Shown here one piece after another: positions 20,795 to 36,330 of a stretch of DNA of 39,257 nucleotides; the first letter of the stretch is position 1; every line of letters starts with the position of its first letter. A model generated the notes under the pieces. The model was not told the DNA's origin. It ran no database searches and saw only the letters and a list, made by a program, of their open reading frames with translations. Both the position numbers and the translations under genes were made by a program. The DNA comes from Streptomyces inhibens. GTDB lineage: Bacteria > Actinomycetota > Actinomycetes > Streptomycetales > Streptomycetaceae. The DNA lies in contig NZ_QUAC01000057.1 in the NCBI RefSeq assembly GCF_003389455.1, forward strand, positions 1-39,257, given 5' to 3'.

Positions 20795-21030
20795 GGCCGG
20801 TGACGACGTCGGATTTCAGTGTGTGCAGGGCCGCGATCGGTCCGGGGAAGTACGCGGTGACGTCGGCTAAGGGGCCGGTGTCGGTCACCGACCAGACGCC
20901 GGTAGCTGAGGTCGCCCTTCATGACGGTCAGCGTGGCCGTCGCGTAATCCTCGCGGAGGCCGTCGGGCCCCCAGTGGGCAGACCATCCGTGCCCGGCGCG
21001 CAGCGCGCGGTACGGATCGCAGCGATGCGG
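20795..21030 (-). pseudogene. Broken DUF89/ARMT1-like (damage-control phosphatase family) gene fragment
   Basis: Minus-strand text reads REDYATATLTVMKGDLSYRR, then LVGDRHRP. It shifts frame near 20880 and continues DVTAYFPGPIAALHTLKSDV up to VTG at ~20796, where similarity stops. VKGDLNYRRLVGDR followed by AYFPxPxxALRTLKSD is the conserved core of the DUF89/ARMT1 family (metal-dependent phosphatases). Only ~75 residues remain, without the N-terminal domain or the normal C-terminus, and a frameshift is present. It therefore cannot make a working enzyme. The breakpoint at ~20795 faces the transposase remnant, consistent with IS insertion. Confidence 0.55.
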
Positions 21031-21119
21031 ACTTTCCCTTGGTCCGCCGGATCGGGGTGAGTGCCAGTCATAAGCTGGCTACCGTAACGGGCAGGACCAG
21101 GGGCAGAGTGAAAGAGACC

Positions 21120-22796
21120 ATGCGCAGCTTCACCGAGGCGAACCTCAAGACGTTGGCCGGTGTCCGTTCCTTCGAGCGCGGGTGCGGGTACGTGGATGCG
21201 GTGTCCGGGGTCGAGGTCGGCGATGGATGGATCAGCGCGAGCGTCCACGGCACGGAACGGTACGAAGTGCATCTGGCCCTGGACGGGCCCGGTGGGCTGT
21301 CCGGCGAGTGCGACTGCCCGTATGGACTTGAGGGCAACTTCTGCAAGCACCTGGTCGCCCTCGGCCTGACGGTGCTCGCCCGGCCGGAGAGCCTGCCGCG
21401 GCAGCGGAAGGCGGCTCGGGACCGGGCGCAAGACCTCGACGGGTGGCTGTCCGCCCGGTCCAAGGACGAGTTGCTTGCGCTGGTTCGGGAACTGATCGGC
21501 GAGGACCGGCAGTTGCGGCGTCGCTTGGAGCTGCGAGCCGCGAGCGTCCGTGGGGATCTCGCCGCGGTCCGGGCCCGTATCCGTGAACTGCTCGACATCG
21601 GCCCGTTCGCACAGTATGGGTACGTCGAGTACGCCGATGCCCGCGCCTACGCGGACCAGGCCGGGCAGGCGGTGTCCGCGATCGGCGCGCTCACCGGCTC
21701 CGGACGGGCGGCCGACGCGATCGTCCTGGCGCGGGAGGCGATGAAGATGCTGGCCCAGGCGGTGGAGAGCGTCGACGACTCCGACGGATGGCTCGGACAG
21801 GTGGGCGCCGGCCTCGCCGACGCCCACCTCGACGCGTGCCGTGCGGCGCGCCCCGACCAGGGGGAGCTCGCGCGGTGGCTGGTCGGCCATGCGCTCGGTG
21901 AGTTGGACGACGGCCTCACCGACATCGATCCGCTCGACTACGAGGACGTTCTCGGCGAAGAGGGGATGGCCGCCCTGCGGAAGCTGGCGGTCGAGGCGTG
22001 GCAGGGCAACCGCCGCGGCTGGGCGGAGAAGTACCTGATGGAGCGTCTGGCCAAGGCGGGCGGCGACGTCGACGCGGTGATCGCCGTGCATGCGGCCGAC
22101 CTCTCACCGAACGGCCACACGCACCTGGTCATCGCCCGCGAGCTGGACACCGCCCGGCGCCCCGACGAGGCCCTGCGCTGGGCGGAACGCGGCGTCCAAG
22201 AGGCCCGGGACCTCGCCGCCGTCGACACCGCCCTCGTCGACCACCTCTGCGACCGCTACGCGCAGGCGGACCGGCTCGCGGACGCCGTCGCCCTGCGCCG
22301 CGACCACTTCGGGGCCCGCCGCACCCTGCTCACGTACCAGCAGCTGCGTGCCGCTGCCCGGGCCGCGGACTGCTGGCCCGCCGAGCGCGAGGGCGCGCTG
22401 GCCCTGCTGCGCGCCGACGCGGGGCGGCGGCAACAGGGCTGGTACGGCGGCCCCGTCCTGGTCGACGCCCTGCTCGACGACAAGGACGCCGACGCCGCCT
22501 GGCAGGCCGCCATCGAGACCGGCGCCCATGACCGGCAGTGGCTCACCCTCGCCGACCAGGCCCGTGCCACCCGCCCCGCCGACGCGCTCGGCGTCTACCT
22601 GCGCCTGGCGGAGCCACTGACCAAGCAGACCGGCAACGCGGTCTACGAGCAGTTCGTCAGCCTGCTGCTGAGCATCCGGGACTGCCACCGCCGCCTGGGA
22701 TCGCCCGAGGAGTTCACCGAGTACATCACCGCCCTGCGTACCGCCCAGAAACGCAAGCGGAACCTGATGCGCTTGATGGACGAGCACCGTCTGTGA
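21120..22796 (+). CDS. SWIM zinc-finger protein
   Basis: 558 residues from ATG 21120; an in-frame GTG at 21108 with AGGGG upstream is an alternative. The SWIM motif CxCx8CxH is at residues 64-77 (C64, C66, C75, H77) inside GECDCPYGLEGNFCKHLVAL. The remaining ~470 residues are helical with TPR-like repeats (for example AADAIVLAREAMKML, RRPDEALRWAERGVQEARDL). SWIM domains bind zinc and DNA or protein, and are found with recombination and helicase systems. This one has no helicase partner in the window. Intact, well-biased codons suggest it is functional despite the decayed surroundings. Confidence 0.85.
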   Translation: MRSFTEANLKTLAGVRSFERGCGYVDAVSGVEVGDGWISASVHGTERYEVHLALDGPGGLSGECDCPYGLEGNFCKHLVALGLTVLARPESLPRQRKAARDRAQDLDGWLSARSKDELLALVRELIGEDRQLRRRLELRAASVRGDLAAVRARIRELLDIGPFAQYGYVEYADARAYADQAGQAVSAIGALTGSGRAADAIVLAREAMKMLAQAVESVDDSDGWLGQVGAGLADAHLDACRAARPDQGELARWLVGHALGELDDGLTDIDPLDYEDVLGEEGMAALRKLAVEAWQGNRRGWAEKYLMERLAKAGGDVDAVIAVHAADLSPNGHTHLVIARELDTARRPDEALRWAERGVQEARDLAAVDTALVDHLCDRYAQADRLADAVALRRDHFGARRTLLTYQQLRAAARAADCWPAEREGALALLRADAGRRQQGWYGGPVLVDALLDDKDADAAWQAAIETGAHDRQWLTLADQARATRPADALGVYLRLAEPLTKQTGNAVYEQFVSLLLSIRDCHRRLGSPEEFTEYITALRTAQKRKRNLMRLMDEHRL

Positions 22797-22954
22797 GCCG
22801 GGCGACGCCTCGCAGGTCCATCTGCCCCGCACGCCTCTGCCGCCAGGCGTCGCTCCGTGAGCTGTACGACGGCGGCGATCGCCGACTACTGGATACGTGC
22901 TGGATCGGACGCTGCGACGGGACGTTCCCGCAGGTCATTGCGGAGTCGCCGACA

Positions 22955-23007
22955 TTCCGCTTCAACGTGTAGTGGGCGCTGCACCACCACGTCGCTGATC
23001 TGGCAAA
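22955..23007 (+). repeat. Dispersed repeat, copy B (ychF-tail-like, with stop codon)
   Basis: Matches copy A at 11335-11387 in its 14-base left block and 11-base right block at identical spacing. Here the encoded FRFNV is followed by TAG, exactly as at the end of a ychF gene. A GATCTG/CAGATC stem begins in its right block. Confidence 0.45.
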
Positions 23008-23021
23008 TGCGCAGATCAGAA

Positions 23022-23056
23022 GGGGTCCGACTCCTCAGGGTCGGGCTCCTGTTTTT
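23022..23056 (+). terminator. Rho-independent-type terminator with T-run
   Basis: GGGGTCCGA (23022-23030) pairs with TCGGGCTCC (23041-23049) over nine positions, two of them G-U, with a 10-base loop; TTTTT follows at 23052-23056. A T-run is rare in this GC-rich DNA and makes this the most classical terminator in the window. Confidence 0.6.
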
Positions 23057-23212
23057 CCCGTGCCGGGATGGCGCTGGGAAAACTGACAGGGCTTCGCCGG
23101 CCCACCCGAGGACGCCCTCGACTGCGCCAGCAGCTCCACCTGGGCCGTGCTGGGGCAGCCACACCCGGGCGCTCACGAGGATTCCGGAGGGCGTCGACAA
23201 CGATCGGGCAGC

Positions 23213-24130
23213 TCAGGAGAGTTCGTGCCGAGTGCCGTCGGCGACGGCGTGGAGCTTGTCCGGGTTGGCCACGTTGTGGATGGTCGAGATGCGGCCTTCC
23301 GGGTCGAAGTCGAAGGTCAGCGTGGCGAGCACGCGGTCCGGGCCGCGGAAGACCACGCCCGGGCCGCCGTTGATCCAGGTGAGCTCTGCCCGCATCTGCC
23401 CGGGCTCGATGCCCTGGTAGGTCACGGTGCCCAGCGCGGCGAACCAACGGGCCACGGTCTCCAGGCCGACGACCGGCTTGAGGGCCTGGCGGACCTTGCC
23501 GCCGCCATCGGTCCACAGCGTCACGTCCGGGGAGAGCAGCTCCATGAGGGTGTTGATGTCGCCGCCCGACGTCGCCACGAAAAAGCGCTCGGTGACGTCG
23601 CGTTGGCGGGCGCGGTCCGCGGTGAAACGGGGCCGGCGGGCCTGGACGTGCTCGCGGGCGCGGTGCGCGGCCTGCCGGACCGCCGTCTCCGAGCGTTCCA
23701 CCGCCTCCGCGATCTCCGCGTAGCTGAAGGCGAAGACCTCCTTCAGCACGAAGACCGCGCGCTCCAGGGGGCTCAGCGTCTCCAGGACGACCAACAGGGC
23801 CATGGAGACCGAGTCCGCCATGGCGACGCCGTCGGCGGTGTCCGGGCCGGTGAGGATCGGCTCGGGGAGCCATGGCCCGACGTAGGTCTCGCGCTGGTGG
23901 CGGGTCGAACGAAGCCGCTCCACCGCCAGGTTGGAGACGATCCGGGTCAGATAGGCCTTGGGGTCGGCGACCTGGGAACGGTCGGCCGCCGACCACTTGA
24001 GCCAGGCGTCCTGGACCACGTCCTCGGCGTCGGCGGCGCTGCCGAGGAGGCGGTAGGCGACGGAGAAGAGCAGGTTGCGGTACTGCTGGAAGGCGAGCTG
24101 GTCGGGGCCGACCTGCTGCGGCTGAGTCAC
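23213..24130 (-). CDS. ECF sigma factor with C-terminal SnoaL-like domain (ECF41/SigJ type)
   Basis: 305 residues from GTG 24130, overlapping the oxidoreductase stop by GTGA. Sigma region 2 at ~residues 10-80 (NLLFSVAYRLLGSAADAEDV, then VQDAWLKW) and region 4 at ~residues 115-170 (LSPLERAVFVLKEVFAFSY, AEIAEAVERSETAVRQAAHR). A ~120-residue SnoaL-like domain follows, with FFVATSGGDINTLMELLSPD. This layout is the ECF41 group, in which the fused domain regulates the sigma factor in place of an anti-sigma protein. ECF41 genes usually sit beside an oxidoreductase, carboxymuconolactone decarboxylase or epimerase, as here. A matching promoter lies upstream of the operon. Confidence 0.9.
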   Translation of the reverse strand: MTQPQQVGPDQLAFQQYRNLLFSVAYRLLGSAADAEDVVQDAWLKWSAADRSQVADPKAYLTRIVSNLAVERLRSTRHQRETYVGPWLPEPILTGPDTADGVAMADSVSMALLVVLETLSPLERAVFVLKEVFAFSYAEIAEAVERSETAVRQAAHRAREHVQARRPRFTADRARQRDVTERFFVATSGGDINTLMELLSPDVTLWTDGGGKVRQALKPVVGLETVARWFAALGTVTYQGIEPGQMRAELTWINGGPGVVFRGPDRVLATLTFDFDPEGRISTIHNVANPDKLHAVADGTRHELS

Positions 24131-25320
24131 TTGGCGCTCCGGATCCGTGTGTAGCGGCCGCCGTGCGGCCAGAACGCGCCCGAGACGGGCATCTTCTTCA
24201 TGCGGGCGAAGGTCGGCCACGGCGCGGCGGTGACCGTCTCCTTGTACTTCGCGGCCCGCTTGCCGGTCAGCACGAGCCGGCGCGGGCTGTCGTCGGGGTG
24301 GGTGAACTGCACGACGGCGTCGTTCCGGCCCAGGCTGACGGGTGTGTGGTAGTAGCCGAAGCGGAAGGGCTTGGGCTCCTTGCCGGCCAGTACCCGCAGG
24401 ATCGAGAGGGCCGCGTGCACGCCGGTGGGCATGCCGCCCTGGCAGGTCCCGTGCATCACGCCGTAGCCCTGACGGATCGCCGCCGCGTCGCCCACGGCGT
24501 AGACATCCGGGTGGGAGACCGAGCGCAGCGCACTGTCGGTGACCACACGGCCGCGCTCGTCGACGGTCAGGCCCGCGGTGGCAGCCAGCGGCGAGACGCG
24601 GGTGCCGCTGGTCCACAACACGGCGGCCGCCGGGATGCTGGAGCCGTCCGCGAGCTCGACGCTGTCCGGCAGCACCTTGGCCACCTCGACGCCGCTGCGC
24701 ACCCGCACGCCGACCCGGGCGAGCGCCGCGTCCAGGTATGCCTTGGCCTTCGGGTGCATGCTCGCGCCCGGCTCCTGCCGGCCCAGCAGCACCACCTGGA
24801 GCTCCGGGTGCCGCTCGGCGATCTCCGCGGCGGCCTCGACGCCGGTGAGGCCGCTGCCGCCGACCACGACGGTCCCGCCGTCGAGCCGGGTCAGCCGGTC
24901 GGCGAGGAGGGCGGCGTCCTCCGGGCTGTTGAAGGTGTAAGCGTGGTCGTCCACGCCGGGGACGGCGACGGTGTCCGCGATGCTGCCCAGGCCGTAGACC
25001 AGGGTGTCGTAGCGCAGGACCCGGTCGTCGTCGATCCGGACGGTCTTCGCCTCGGCGTCCACGGCTGTGACCCAGCCGCGGACGAAGGCGGCGCCGGTGC
25101 CGTCCAGCAGCTCCGGGATGTTCATCTCGGCCGTCTCCTGGCCGGTGGCGGTCATGTGCAGGCGGAGCCGCTCGGTGAAGTTGTCGTAGGGGTTGACCAG
25201 CGTCACTCGCAGGTTCCCATGCTTCCTGGTGCGGGCCGCGAGCTGGATCGTGGCGGAGAGCCCGGCGTAGCCGGCACCCAGGACCAGGACCTCGTGCTGC
25301 TGCGCTGCTGTCGCGTTCAT
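24127..25320 (-). CDS. FAD-dependent NAD(P)H oxidoreductase, NDH-2-like
   Basis: 397 residues. FAD-binding Rossmann motif VLVLGAGYAGLSATI (~residue 11), NAD(P)H-binding GTVVVGGSGLTGVEAAAEIA (~residue 150) and the second FAD motif VYAVGDAAAI (~residue 290). This is the pyridine-nucleotide-disulphide reductase fold of type II NADH dehydrogenases and related quinone reductases. No redox CxxxxC pair is seen. There is no membrane helix; the C-terminal basic/aromatic stretch could attach peripherally to the membrane. It is the first gene of a two-gene operon with the ECF41 sigma factor and is probably that factor's main target. Confidence 0.88.
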   Translation of the reverse strand: MNATAAQQHEVLVLGAGYAGLSATIQLAARTRKHGNLRVTLVNPYDNFTERLRLHMTATGQETAEMNIPELLDGTGAAFVRGWVTAVDAEAKTVRIDDDRVLRYDTLVYGLGSIADTVAVPGVDDHAYTFNSPEDAALLADRLTRLDGGTVVVGGSGLTGVEAAAEIAERHPELQVVLLGRQEPGASMHPKAKAYLDAALARVGVRVRSGVEVAKVLPDSVELADGSSIPAAAVLWTSGTRVSPLAATAGLTVDERGRVVTDSALRSVSHPDVYAVGDAAAIRQGYGVMHGTCQGGMPTGVHAALSILRVLAGKEPKPFRFGYYHTPVSLGRNDAVVQFTHPDDSPRRLVLTGKRAAKYKETVTAAPWPTFARMKKMPVSGAFWPHGGRYTRIRSAK

Positions 25321-25372
25321 CACTCTGTTACCGCTTTCGTGTTGGTCGTTCCCGCTGTGCGGACGACCACCA

Positions 25373-25400
25373 GACGCAAGCTGCCCTTCCGTTCGTGACA
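25373..25400 (-). promoter_or_regulatory. Candidate ECF41-type promoter for the oxidoreductase-sigma operon
   Basis: On the minus strand TGTCACG (25400-25394), a 17-base spacer and CGTC (25376-25373). The published ECF41 consensus as I recall it is TGTCACA, about 16 bases, CGTC. The -10 is 53 bases before the ATG at 25320. It implies that the sigma factor switches on its own operon. Confidence 0.6.
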
Positions 25401-25495
25401 TGGGGCTGATATGACCCGCGTCACATCGCGAAGAGAGAGCGGGCGGGCGCGGCATCAGCACCCCGAGCACCGCGACGCGCAGCATTCAATCATGA

Positions 25496-25633
25496 TCGAC
25501 TGGCTCTGCACGGGAACTGACGGAACAACAGGATCCGCAGGTCAGCGGCAGGGCTTGGTGCTTCCACGCCGCCCGCGAGCACGACCGCCTCTACACCACC
25601 CCCGACCAGCGGAACTATGCCCTCACCACTTGA
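25496..25633 (+). pseudogene. Possible C-terminal gene fragment, unrecognised
   Basis: A short plus-strand frame without a start ends in AREHDRLYTTPDQRNYALTT and a TGA. The composition and codon use look like real protein, unlike the surrounding frames, but I cannot assign it to a family. It lies in the gap between the ECF41 promoter and a broken restriction-like gene, so it may be the tail of a lost gene. Confidence 0.25.
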
Positions 25634-25724
25634 TCGCGAGCTTCACCCGAAACGAACCGGACCCAGATCACCGATCCTCATCACCTCGACACCTGAGCGG
25701 CGGCGCCCACGACCGGCTCCGGAG

Positions 25725-26515
25725 TCAACCCCCGAAGGACTTCCGGAGCCGACCACTTAGCTTCGCGAACTGCTCGTGATCGGTGCTGAGCGTAATCAGA
25801 CAGGGCGAGACTTCCTGCCCGGTCGCGCGGTCGACAGTCGTGACGTGTCCGTTGAGTACGACGTTGTCGACGGCCGGGATGATGTCCTCGCTGGGCAGCT
25901 GGACCTCGACGAGGGTGCTGCCGTCGGCGGGGCGGAAGGCCACCCGGTGCCGTGACGGGAAGCCCTGCGGGTACTTGGAGGCGTCCGGTGTCTGGCCGAG
26001 GAACCATTCGACGCTCGCGGGCTCGCCGGCCCGGTAGGTGGCGCGCCGCTGGTCGAGAGCTTCGTTGAACTCGCGTACAGCGTGGGCCTCTCGCTCCTGT
26101 GCCGCTCGGTGCTCGGCCTTCTTCTGCGCCAGCTTCGCACGGTGTTCGGCCTCGGCTCGACTGTGGCGGTCCTCGGTCTCGCGGAACCGCTCCTGCGCCT
26201 GGGCAAGCTGTTGCTCATAACGGCGTCGGCCGCCGAAGAGGGAGGACAAGGCACTGGGCTCGGGCGGTGCAAAGTCCTCCCAGCGGGGAGCGGGGAGCGG
26301 GGCCTGGGCCGGGCCAGTAGCTGCCGTCGAGCCGCTGGGGGCGGTGAACACGCTGCAGGCTGTCGAACGAAACGAGTGGGTCGGGCACTACGGCATTGCG
26401 GAGCAGCTGCCGGAGCTGGTCGACCTCGTGCTCGACTCCGGTTGTGCGGTCGGCTGCGAGTTGCGTCTGATGGGCAACGTACGTCTGTTGCCGCTCGCGA
26501 TCCTGGCGCTCGCCT
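25725..26515 (-). pseudogene. Frameshifted, truncated protein of a coiled-coil/restriction-endonuclease-like family
   Basis: Two minus-strand frames together make one protein. The first (from ~26515) is coiled coil, with ERQDRERQQTYVAHQTQLAA and EVDQLRQLLRNA. After a shift near 26345 the second (down to 25725) has PRWEDFAPPEPSALSSLFGG, another coiled coil, then YPQGFPSRHRVAFRP and GHVTTVDRATGQEVSPCLIT. The order matches Streptomyces proteins usually annotated as Mrr-like restriction endonucleases, from memory. The segment between IIPAV and the NGHVTTVDRATGQ part looks shorter than in relatives, and the nuclease end is missing. A stand-alone 208-residue protein starting at 26351 is the alternative. 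Confidence 0.45.
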
Positions 26516-26808
26516 CCGCCCCGCTCGGCCTGGCCGCCGACCCCGCGCCCGTGCCGACACCGCGGCGGTCTTCGTGGGTCCGCGTCAACGAGCCGGAAGG
26601 CAGGGCGTGGCCGGCGCCGCCGCGGGCGGAGGACCGGTTGCCGTTCACCGTTGCGGCGCCCGACCCGAACCGGCTGGAGCTGCAATCGGTGCTGATCACC
26701 GCCGGTGTGCCGCTCGTCCCCGGGGGCCGCGAGACGGTCCGGCGCATCGCCGAACTACGCACCCCGGTCGTCGACGCGGTCGTGGGCCGGCTCGGCGGGC
26801 GCCGCTGA
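26516..26808 (+). pseudogene. 3' remnant of an unidentified plus-strand gene
   Basis: The frame ending at 26808 has plausible coding text over its last ~90 residues: a Pro/Arg-rich part, then DPNRLELQSVLITAGVPL and GRETVRRIAELRTPVVDAVV. Upstream of ~26516 the same frame is antisense to the restriction-like gene, so the 5' end seems to have been replaced. Its stop is two bases before a possible GTG and 52 bases before the chosen start of the phosphatase gene, so it may once have been its operon partner. Function unknown. Confidence 0.35.
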
Positions 26809-26860
26809 GGTGAGAGGCGCCGGGATCGGTGTGAGACTGGGTGCGGAAGGGGTGATCCCC

Positions 26861-28069
26861 GTGCCGGACCCATCGCAGGCGCGCGCCGATCCCGGCGCCG
26901 CCGTCGACGAGAGTCTGCTGGAAGAGCTGATCACCGAGGCGCAGATCGTCCTCCCGGTGGATTTGTCCGCACTGGCGAACCGGTGCGCCTCGGCCCTCGG
27001 CCTGAAATCGGCGCTGATCTACCTCGTCGACCTGCAGCAATGGCTGCTCGTCCCGCTCGACGAGTCCCTGGAACCGCTGCCGGTGGACGCCTCGCAGGCC
27101 GGCTGGGCGTACCGCACGGTCTCCCCGCGGGTGACGGACGACGGCGACGGCGTGGTCGTCTGGGTGCCGCTGGTCGACGGTGCGGAGCGGCTGGGGGTGC
27201 TGGCGGTGCGGACCGCCACACTGGACGGGCCGCGGATGCGGCGCAGCCGGATGCTGGCCGATCTGCTCGCGATGGTCGTCACCTCGAAGCGCGCCTACAG
27301 CGACTGGATCGCCGCTCGCACCCGCACCGCGACGATGCGGCTGCCCGCCGAGATGGTGCGGGCCTTCCTGCCGCCCCGCACCATCGGCAGCAAGCAGTGC
27401 GTCTCGACCGCGGTGCTGGAGCCGGCGTACGACGTCGGCGGCGACGCCTTCGACCACGCGGTGGTCAAGCAGGTGCTGCACACCATGATCCTCGACGGCA
27501 TGGGCCACGATCTGGCCTCCGGTCTGACCACCTCGGTGGCCATGGCCGGCGCGCGGAACGCCCGTCGCAGCGGCGCCGACCTGCCCGACCTCGTCGGCTC
27601 CGTCGACCGCGCGCTCGCCCAGTGGCTGCCCGACCACTTCTGCACCGGTGTGGTGTGCCGGCTCGACGCCGACACCGGGGAGTTGCACTGGATCAACTGC
27701 GGTCACCCGCCACCGCTGCTGATCCGTGCCGAGCGGGTGCTCGACGGGGCGCTGGACAGCCCCCCGCAGCCGCCGATCGGCCTGTACCTCGAACTCGCCC
27801 CGGCCGCCCTGCAGGTCCACGAGACCAGACTCGAACCGGGCGACCGCGTCCTGCTCTACACCGACGGTGTGGTCGACGCACGCGACGCGAATGGCGTTGA
27901 GTTCGGCCTCGACCGGTTCACGGACTTCATCATCCGCGCCTCCGCCGCCGGCCAGCGCCCGGCCGAGGTGCTGCGGCTGCTCATCCACGCCATCCTCGAC
28001 TACCAGAACAACGACCTGCGGGACGACGCCACCATCCTGCTCTTCGAATGGCACCCGCAGCACCCGTGA
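26861..28069 (+). CDS. GAF-SpoIIE family PP2C serine/threonine phosphatase
   Basis: 402 residues from GTG 26861, chosen because GAAGGGG lies about six bases before it. A GAF-like sensory domain spans ~residues 20-150, followed by a SpoIIE phosphatase domain at ~residues 165-400. Metal-binding motifs are EPAYDVGGDAFDH and LDGMGHDLASGL, then INCGHPPPLLI, LLYTDGVVDARD and LRDDATILL. Such enzymes dephosphorylate anti-anti-sigma factors in partner-switching control of sigma factors. The window also holds an RsbW-like ATPase, but 15 kb away and on the other strand. No membrane segment; cytoplasmic. Confidence 0.88.
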   Translation: MPDPSQARADPGAAVDESLLEELITEAQIVLPVDLSALANRCASALGLKSALIYLVDLQQWLLVPLDESLEPLPVDASQAGWAYRTVSPRVTDDGDGVVVWVPLVDGAERLGVLAVRTATLDGPRMRRSRMLADLLAMVVTSKRAYSDWIAARTRTATMRLPAEMVRAFLPPRTIGSKQCVSTAVLEPAYDVGGDAFDHAVVKQVLHTMILDGMGHDLASGLTTSVAMAGARNARRSGADLPDLVGSVDRALAQWLPDHFCTGVVCRLDADTGELHWINCGHPPPLLIRAERVLDGALDSPPQPPIGLYLELAPAALQVHETRLEPGDRVLLYTDGVVDARDANGVEFGLDRFTDFIIRASAAGQRPAEVLRLLIHAILDYQNNDLRDDATILLFEWHPQHP

Positions 28070-28340
28070 AGGGGGATTGCGCTCCGCGCCGTCCTGACAG
28101 ACCGTGAGCCCCCTCCGTGATGCGCTGGACACGGCCACCGACGGGATAGACGCCTGATGCCCCACACACCGCACACCCGCCGCAGACGGAAGTGAGGAGA
28201 AGCGGACAGCGCGGTGATCCCGTCTACCAACACGCAGGTGCTACCACTTCTCGGCAGCCCCCCGCCAAGCGCACGCCCCGGCCTCTCCAGCCGATGCAGG
28301 TTCCCGAGCCGAATACCCGCCGGAAGGTGCACGGGAGAAG

Positions 28341-28571
28341 TGTGAATCCGCGAAGTATGACGGCTGGCCGCCCTTCTACGACCCCAAGGACTCCGACGCC
28401 GTCGAACTCCTGGAGGACCGCACCCACGGCATGGTCCGCACCGAAGTCCGCTGCGCCCGCTGCGGCTCCCACCTCGGCCATGTCTTCGAGGGCGAGGGCT
28501 ACCCGACTCCTACGGATCAGCGGTACTGCATCAACTCGATCTCGCTGCGATTGGCTCCGGACGAGGCGTGA
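28341..28571 (+). pseudogene. Truncated second copy of msrB (3' half)
   Basis: Bases 28361-28579 repeat msrB 11073-11291, with 216 of 219 identical and no gaps. The three changes give Ser to Pro, Asn to Asp and one silent change. The frame keeps [21 protein letters not shown] and the stop. The first zinc pair and the N-terminal ~65 residues are absent; upstream in frame is a short unrelated stretch (CESAKYD before GWPPF). No start or ribosome-binding site is visible. Lacking half of the zinc site, it is almost certainly non-functional. It marks the right border of the mosaic segment. Confidence 0.85.
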
Positions 28572-29026
28572 GCGGCGGGGCTCAGGCCCTTGATGAATCC
28601 GCCGACGCTCGGAGGTGTCGGCGGTCACGCGAAGAGCGGGGATGCCGCCGGTCGGGATATGCGCATCGGCCGGGGCGGCAGCGGTGAGCAGTACGGGGGG
28701 TGGCGACGGCGGCCGTACGCCGGTGCCCTGCGCCCGTCGAGCGGGCTGCCGGGTACGGGCGCGAACCCCCGCCGTCCCTGGACGCGAACCCCCGCCGTCC
28801 CTGTGGCACTTCACCGCCCGCCTCATGCGCCTTCCTCATGGATTCGGACAACTTCCGGCCGGTGCGGCGAGCGCGTAAAGGAGGCTTCTCGCTCCGGCTG
28901 GCGGAAGAGAGCACTCCGGTAGATCGCCGAGCTGCGGGGTCTGGTATGTGCTCCTGATGGACGCTCGCGGTCTTTGGCGTGATTTCGTCGTCCTTTGCCC
29001 TGCCGCCATCCAGGCCTGCCACGGTT
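28572..29026. other. Gene-free stretch upstream of the synthetase gene
   Basis: No gene is supported on either strand here or in 28070-28340. It contains a short tandem repeat (28761-28803). AAAGGAGG at 28878-28885 resembles a ribosome-binding site, but no convincing reading frame follows it. A regulator divergent from the synthetase is not present. Confidence 0.35.
28761..28803 (+). repeat. Two-copy tandem repeat, 23-base period
   Basis: GCGAACCCCCGCCGTCCCTG occurs at 28761-28780 and 28784-28803, separated by GAC. Both copies are identical. No function is apparent. Confidence 0.7.
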
Positions 29027-29040
29027 CTACTCACGAGTAG
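29027..29040. promoter_or_regulatory. Palindromic operator-like site CTACTC-AC-GAGTAG
   Basis: Six-base arms pair perfectly around a 2-base centre. It ends two bases before the first ATG of the synthetase frame. The form resembles operators of TetR-family repressors, but no such regulator is in the window. If it overlaps the promoter, translation probably begins downstream of 29043. Confidence 0.5.
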
Positions 29041-29042
29041 GC

Positions 29043-36326
<7,284 letters not shown>

Positions 36327-36330
36327 CTTC

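Larger units (their letters stand above)
22797..23212. other. Gene-free stretch after the SWIM gene
   Basis: No gene is supported. It contains the second ychF-tail-like repeat copy (22955-23007), followed directly by a hairpin with a run of five T, and the region downstream of the sigma factor gene, which ends at 23213 on the minus strand. Confidence 0.45.

Noticed and set aside
25395..25424. GTGAC/GTCAC inverted repeat upstream of the flavoprotein operon as a separate operator
   Set aside because: The arms are only five bases with a 20-base loop, and one arm is part of the candidate -35 element, so chance is a sufficient explanation.
28192..28593. A 133-codon open frame over the duplicated msrB piece
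   Set aside because: It reads the msrB sequence in the wrong frame; the correct frame is a headless msrB fragment.
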